DNA from: Tetraselmis striata
Lineage: Eukaryota > Chlorophyta > Chlorodendrophyceae > Chlorodendrales > Chlorodendraceae
Direction of reading: 5' to 3'
Length of the DNA stretch: 64,000 nucleotides
NCBI GenBank assembly: GCA_006384855.1
Contig: VCJN01000108.1
Span: forward strand, 124,001-188,000
A program made the translations under genes and the position numbers. This document shows positions 61,801 to 64,000 of this stretch, one piece after another. Each line of letters opens with the position of its first letter. Position 1 is the first letter of the stretch. The notes under the pieces were generated by a model. It did not search any database and was not told the DNA's origin. It was given only the letters and a program-made list of their open reading frames with translations.

Positions 61801-63000
61801 AGCCTCCCAGGTCTGGTTTCGGAGCGACTGCCGCACATGGCGCACTAACTAGTACCAGGTGCTGACGAGCAGGGGTATTACACACTACACATAAGTATGG
61901 GGTTTGCCGAGATGCCCATGCGCGGCTACATTGAGGCCAACAACCACCCTCCTGCCCCTGCCCCCCCCCCCCCCTGCATGACTCCCATTTGCTCTACTTG
62001 TTCTGCTCTCTGCCAAAATGCAGCAATCAGGGTTTCCATCCATGTGATATTAGGGTATTGGTTCGTTGGCTTTGATATCTGTGATTATGCAGGGTAGGTG
62101 TCTCCTCCATTTGAAGTGTATTGGATGTTGGATGTGATGTCTTACCCCATCTAGGGTTTTATCCAGCACATAAGAGGTATTGGGTTCAACACAAATGATG
62201 TGTGACATACGGAATTCAACCACTCACTGCGCCCCAACACCCACACGCGCACCCCTCCAGCCCTGTCCCCCCCCCCCCCCCCCCAGCACACCATACCGAC
62301 CTCATCACCTGCTTACAGACTGTCCATGGTTGGATAGGCCGCCTGGGAGCGGGCAGAGCTGCTGGCGGCCCAGCGCGAAGTCGACGCGGCCGGCGACGGC
62401 GAGGCGGCTTGGGAGCTCGGCTCCGCGGCCGGCGACGGGTGCCCCCCCCCCCCCCCCCCCCCCCCCCCGCCCTACGTGCTGCATGCCCATATGCGCTTTT
62501 TATGCAAGCATTCCGACATTGTTGCACATCATCCCAACGAGGAGTCAGCCAACTTACCGCCAGTCAATGGGAGGTAACCTGGCGGTGCAGATGCCTACAT
62601 GGAGGAGAGATCGGGCAACACCCACTGCGGGGTGGCGCGCGATTATGTCGTGGTTTAGTGTTTGCCCTCCAGGCAAAGAGGGGCGCGTCGGAAATTAGTC
62701 CAGATCCCGCTGAAACACGCCACGGAATCAGCGGTGCGGGGGGGGCAACATTCGATGTTAAAGCGGCGTCTGCCTGCGCGCTGCCCTTTGCGCAGCGGTG
62801 ACCCCGCGTGGCAATCCGAATTCCGGTGCCCCGCGCTGGGCGAGGCGGCGCTGGAGGTGCTGCAGGCGCTGCTGCGCCGCGCCGCGTCGCTGCCAACCGA
62901 GGCCGCCTCCACCCGCTTTTGCCGCCACGTCGTCGTGCCCGTGGCCGCGAACCTGCTGTCCTCTCTGTCCCGGCTGGGCCAGCGCGCAGAGAACTACAAG
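56859..63000 (+). CDS. RINT1/TIP20/MAG2-family vesicle-tethering protein (3' end not found)
   Basis: Exons: 56859-56936, 57070-57187, 57421-57500, 57643-57798, 58284-58502, 59404-59553, 60446-60675, 61499-61595, 62338-62438, 62796-63000. Phases fit throughout for 478 residues so far. The N-terminus is helical (ERQLAELQGQLTEAEAA). The LEGAGWPPPL phrase matches the family's conserved GWP segment. The most telling motif is RLVFHFASGQETDRVDKPEW, the HFxGxxxTxxxxKPEW box of RINT1/Tip20. LWLHLVDELCDFE follows. These proteins act in the Dsl1/NRZ complex for Golgi-to-ER COPI vesicle tethering (MAG2 in plants). The first donor is uncertain (56936 versus 56960). The intron after 57798 begins GC. The stop codon was not found and the gene probably continues past 64000. 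Confidence 0.8.
57909..57962. repeat. GATATA microsatellite
   Basis: Repeated GATATA hexamers (about seven to eight copies with variants) in the intron between exons 4 and 5 of the RINT1-like gene. Confidence 0.9.
58601..58765. repeat. Dispersed repeat family R1, copy 1
   Basis: Shares with 61056-61210 and 61265-61420 an ordered series: GTAATA/GCGAGTAGGAAC, CCTGCC, TAGACGAAGCTATAGCGGA, TGTCC..TAT, TTGAGGCT and GTCGGC. About 150 bp, diverged. Intronic. Confidence 0.65.
58792..58900. repeat. (TA)n-(GA)n compound microsatellite
   Basis: ATACATAT and TATATA units run into about 17 GA units and then GACAGA/GGGAGAGA variants, all intronic. Confidence 0.95.
60115..60161. other. Perfect 17-bp inverted repeat with 13-base loop
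   Basis: AGATGGGCTGCCGCAGT (60115-60131) and its exact reverse complement (60145-60161) flank a 13-base loop in the intron upstream of exon 7 of the RINT1-like gene. The left arm's GATGGGCTG also occurs just before it. Confidence 0.85.
61056..61210. repeat. Dispersed repeat family R1, copy 2
   Basis: AGTAATAAGAACACTGCAAACAGGAA... then TTTAGACGAAGCTACAGCGGATG. About 200 bases upstream of copy 3 in the same intron and orientation. Confidence 0.7.
61265..61420. repeat. Dispersed repeat family R1, copy 3
   Basis: GGTAATACGAACACTGCAAATAGGAA... then GTAGACGAAACTATACCGAATGTCC. Ends with GTCGGCACC as in copies 1 and 2. Confidence 0.7.
61590..61835. repeat. 124-bp tandem duplication across an exon-intron boundary
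   Basis: GCAATGGTACGACCCACCAG starts at 61590, the end of exon 8 of the RINT1-like gene with its GT donor, and again at 61714. The rest of the unit (AACAACTTGTGTTTTGCC, CTGGTTTCGGAGC words) recurs in order to about 61835. Confidence 0.85.
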
Positions 63001-64000
63001 GTGAGCCTCTCCCTGCCACCCTGCCACTTCGTCATAGTCACCTTGCAGTATGTATCCCAATTCACCCGGCGTACTCCAGCCACCACCACCAGCGTCCTGT
63101 CGCGGGAATACCACAGCGTGCACCACCAGATCACTTTCGGCTTTGAGTGGAGCCGCCACCTGTCTCACGTGATATGTAAACGCCGAGTCGTAAAGTCGTT
63201 GTAACATCGATGGCGTCTCGCGTTTTTGACAGGCCCCCATTTCCGCTGCGATATGCGCTATGCAACATAGCGACTACTCAACCTCAGTGTTGCTCATATA
63301 TGTCGTGGGCTTTCTTTGTGTCTCAGCTCCATCGTCATCATCCTCGTCGTCGTCATCGTCATCAGCAAGCTCCAAAGGGGGGATCTGCCGCATGTCACGT
63401 GATCTAGAAACGTCTTGTGGTTCGTAAGTTCGACGCCTTCAGTTCACGCGCAGATGTTCAGCCACACCCGTGTGCTCGTGCAGTACAGCCGGTATTGTTC
63501 CCAAATCAATCCATAGAAGTTTTTGGATGATATCGAACACACCGATACTGCATTAGAATTGTTGCGGCCGAGAATATCGCCGGTCGCCGTCCTAGCACTC
63601 GACTCGCCGGCGTACTCGACCACATAGACGACCGATGCAATCCTTAGAGCATACTCAGATACGACTGCTGGTGGCCGATGGCCCGCCCGGGGCGAACTTG
63701 TCTTTACTTTACGACTGCTCACGTAGTTACGGCGGCATGTATGCAGGATGTGTATACATGTCATGTATCTATACATGTATGTGTATATATGTCATGAATA
63801 GAGACATATAGAGACAGGTATAGATGCACTCGTAGATATCAAGCATCAAATAAGACGCAGACTCCCCAGCAGTATTTACATACACAGAATGGGAGAGGGT
63901 TCCCCGGCCGATCTCGCACCGGATACAGAGATGCCCCCGGCGGCTTCGATGCGTCCACCATTCCAGGTCGCGGCGCAGCTGGTTTGTCATCTTGACGCGT
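63001..64000. other. Downstream of last recognised RINT1-like exon
   Basis: Starts with a good donor (GTGAGCC) at 63001, so the gene continues, but no further exon could be supported before the window ends. A diverged SINE-like stretch lies at about 63893-63975, sharing words with 15884-15960. Confidence 0.45.

Noticed and set aside
63210-63407. Last exon of the RINT1-like gene after an AG at about 63233
   Set aside because: No family similarity in any frame and only low-complexity Ser or His/Arg codons from a CAT/CGT repeat.

Overview
The window is nuclear DNA of a eukaryote, most probably a chlorophyte green alga. Genes are split by many small GT-AG introns. Coding sequence is GC-rich and intergenic DNA is more AT-rich. 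TGTAA polyadenylation-type motifs lie downstream of two genes. There is a PPSPPPP/TP-rich cell-surface stalk of the volvocine type, a Ty1/copia element, and a tyrosine-recombinase element with split direct repeats. Runs of about 14-25 G or C are unusually common, mostly inside introns. Species cannot be named from the sequence. All gene models are spliced by eye.

Layout. 1-2737: non-coding, with a microsatellite and a tRNA-derived SINE-like copy. 2738-6859 (+): a nucleobase-ascorbate (UapA-type xanthine/urate) permease. 6860-8370: no convincing gene. 8371-17975 (-): a large putative receptor whose domains in order are plant-type LRR N-cap and LRRs, PPSP hydroxyproline-rich and TP-rich stalk, REJ-like ectodomain, one transmembrane helix and cytoplasmic ankyrin repeats; its signal-peptide exon was not found. 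17976-24400: mostly repeats. 24406-30329: a decayed Ty1/copia retrotransposon with both LTRs and a perfect ATGAC target duplication, inserted at the apparent start codon of a degraded protein-primed type-B DNA polymerase. 30330-36245: that polymerase, an unidentified gene and a fibre-like gene, read as a Polinton/polinton-like-virus fossil of algal type. 36443-39634: a gag plus tyrosine-recombinase element without reverse transcriptase. 40126-48034 (+): a 962-residue SDS22-like LRR protein. 49259-53974 (-): clathrin adaptor AP-1 mu subunit. 54165-54404 (-): a MOZART-like microtubule-nucleation microprotein. 56859-63000 and probably beyond (+): a RINT1/TIP20/MAG2 vesicle-tethering protein.

The host genes do not form a pathway, though AP-1 mu and RINT1 both serve membrane traffic. 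The strongest candidate for something undescribed is the LRR-mucin-REJ-TM-ankyrin receptor. The second is a recurrent placement of poly(C) on the sense strand just after splice donors. Single-base frame breaks in otherwise well-conserved exons (permease, receptor stalk) suggest either assembly indels or recent decay, and reads would be needed to decide.
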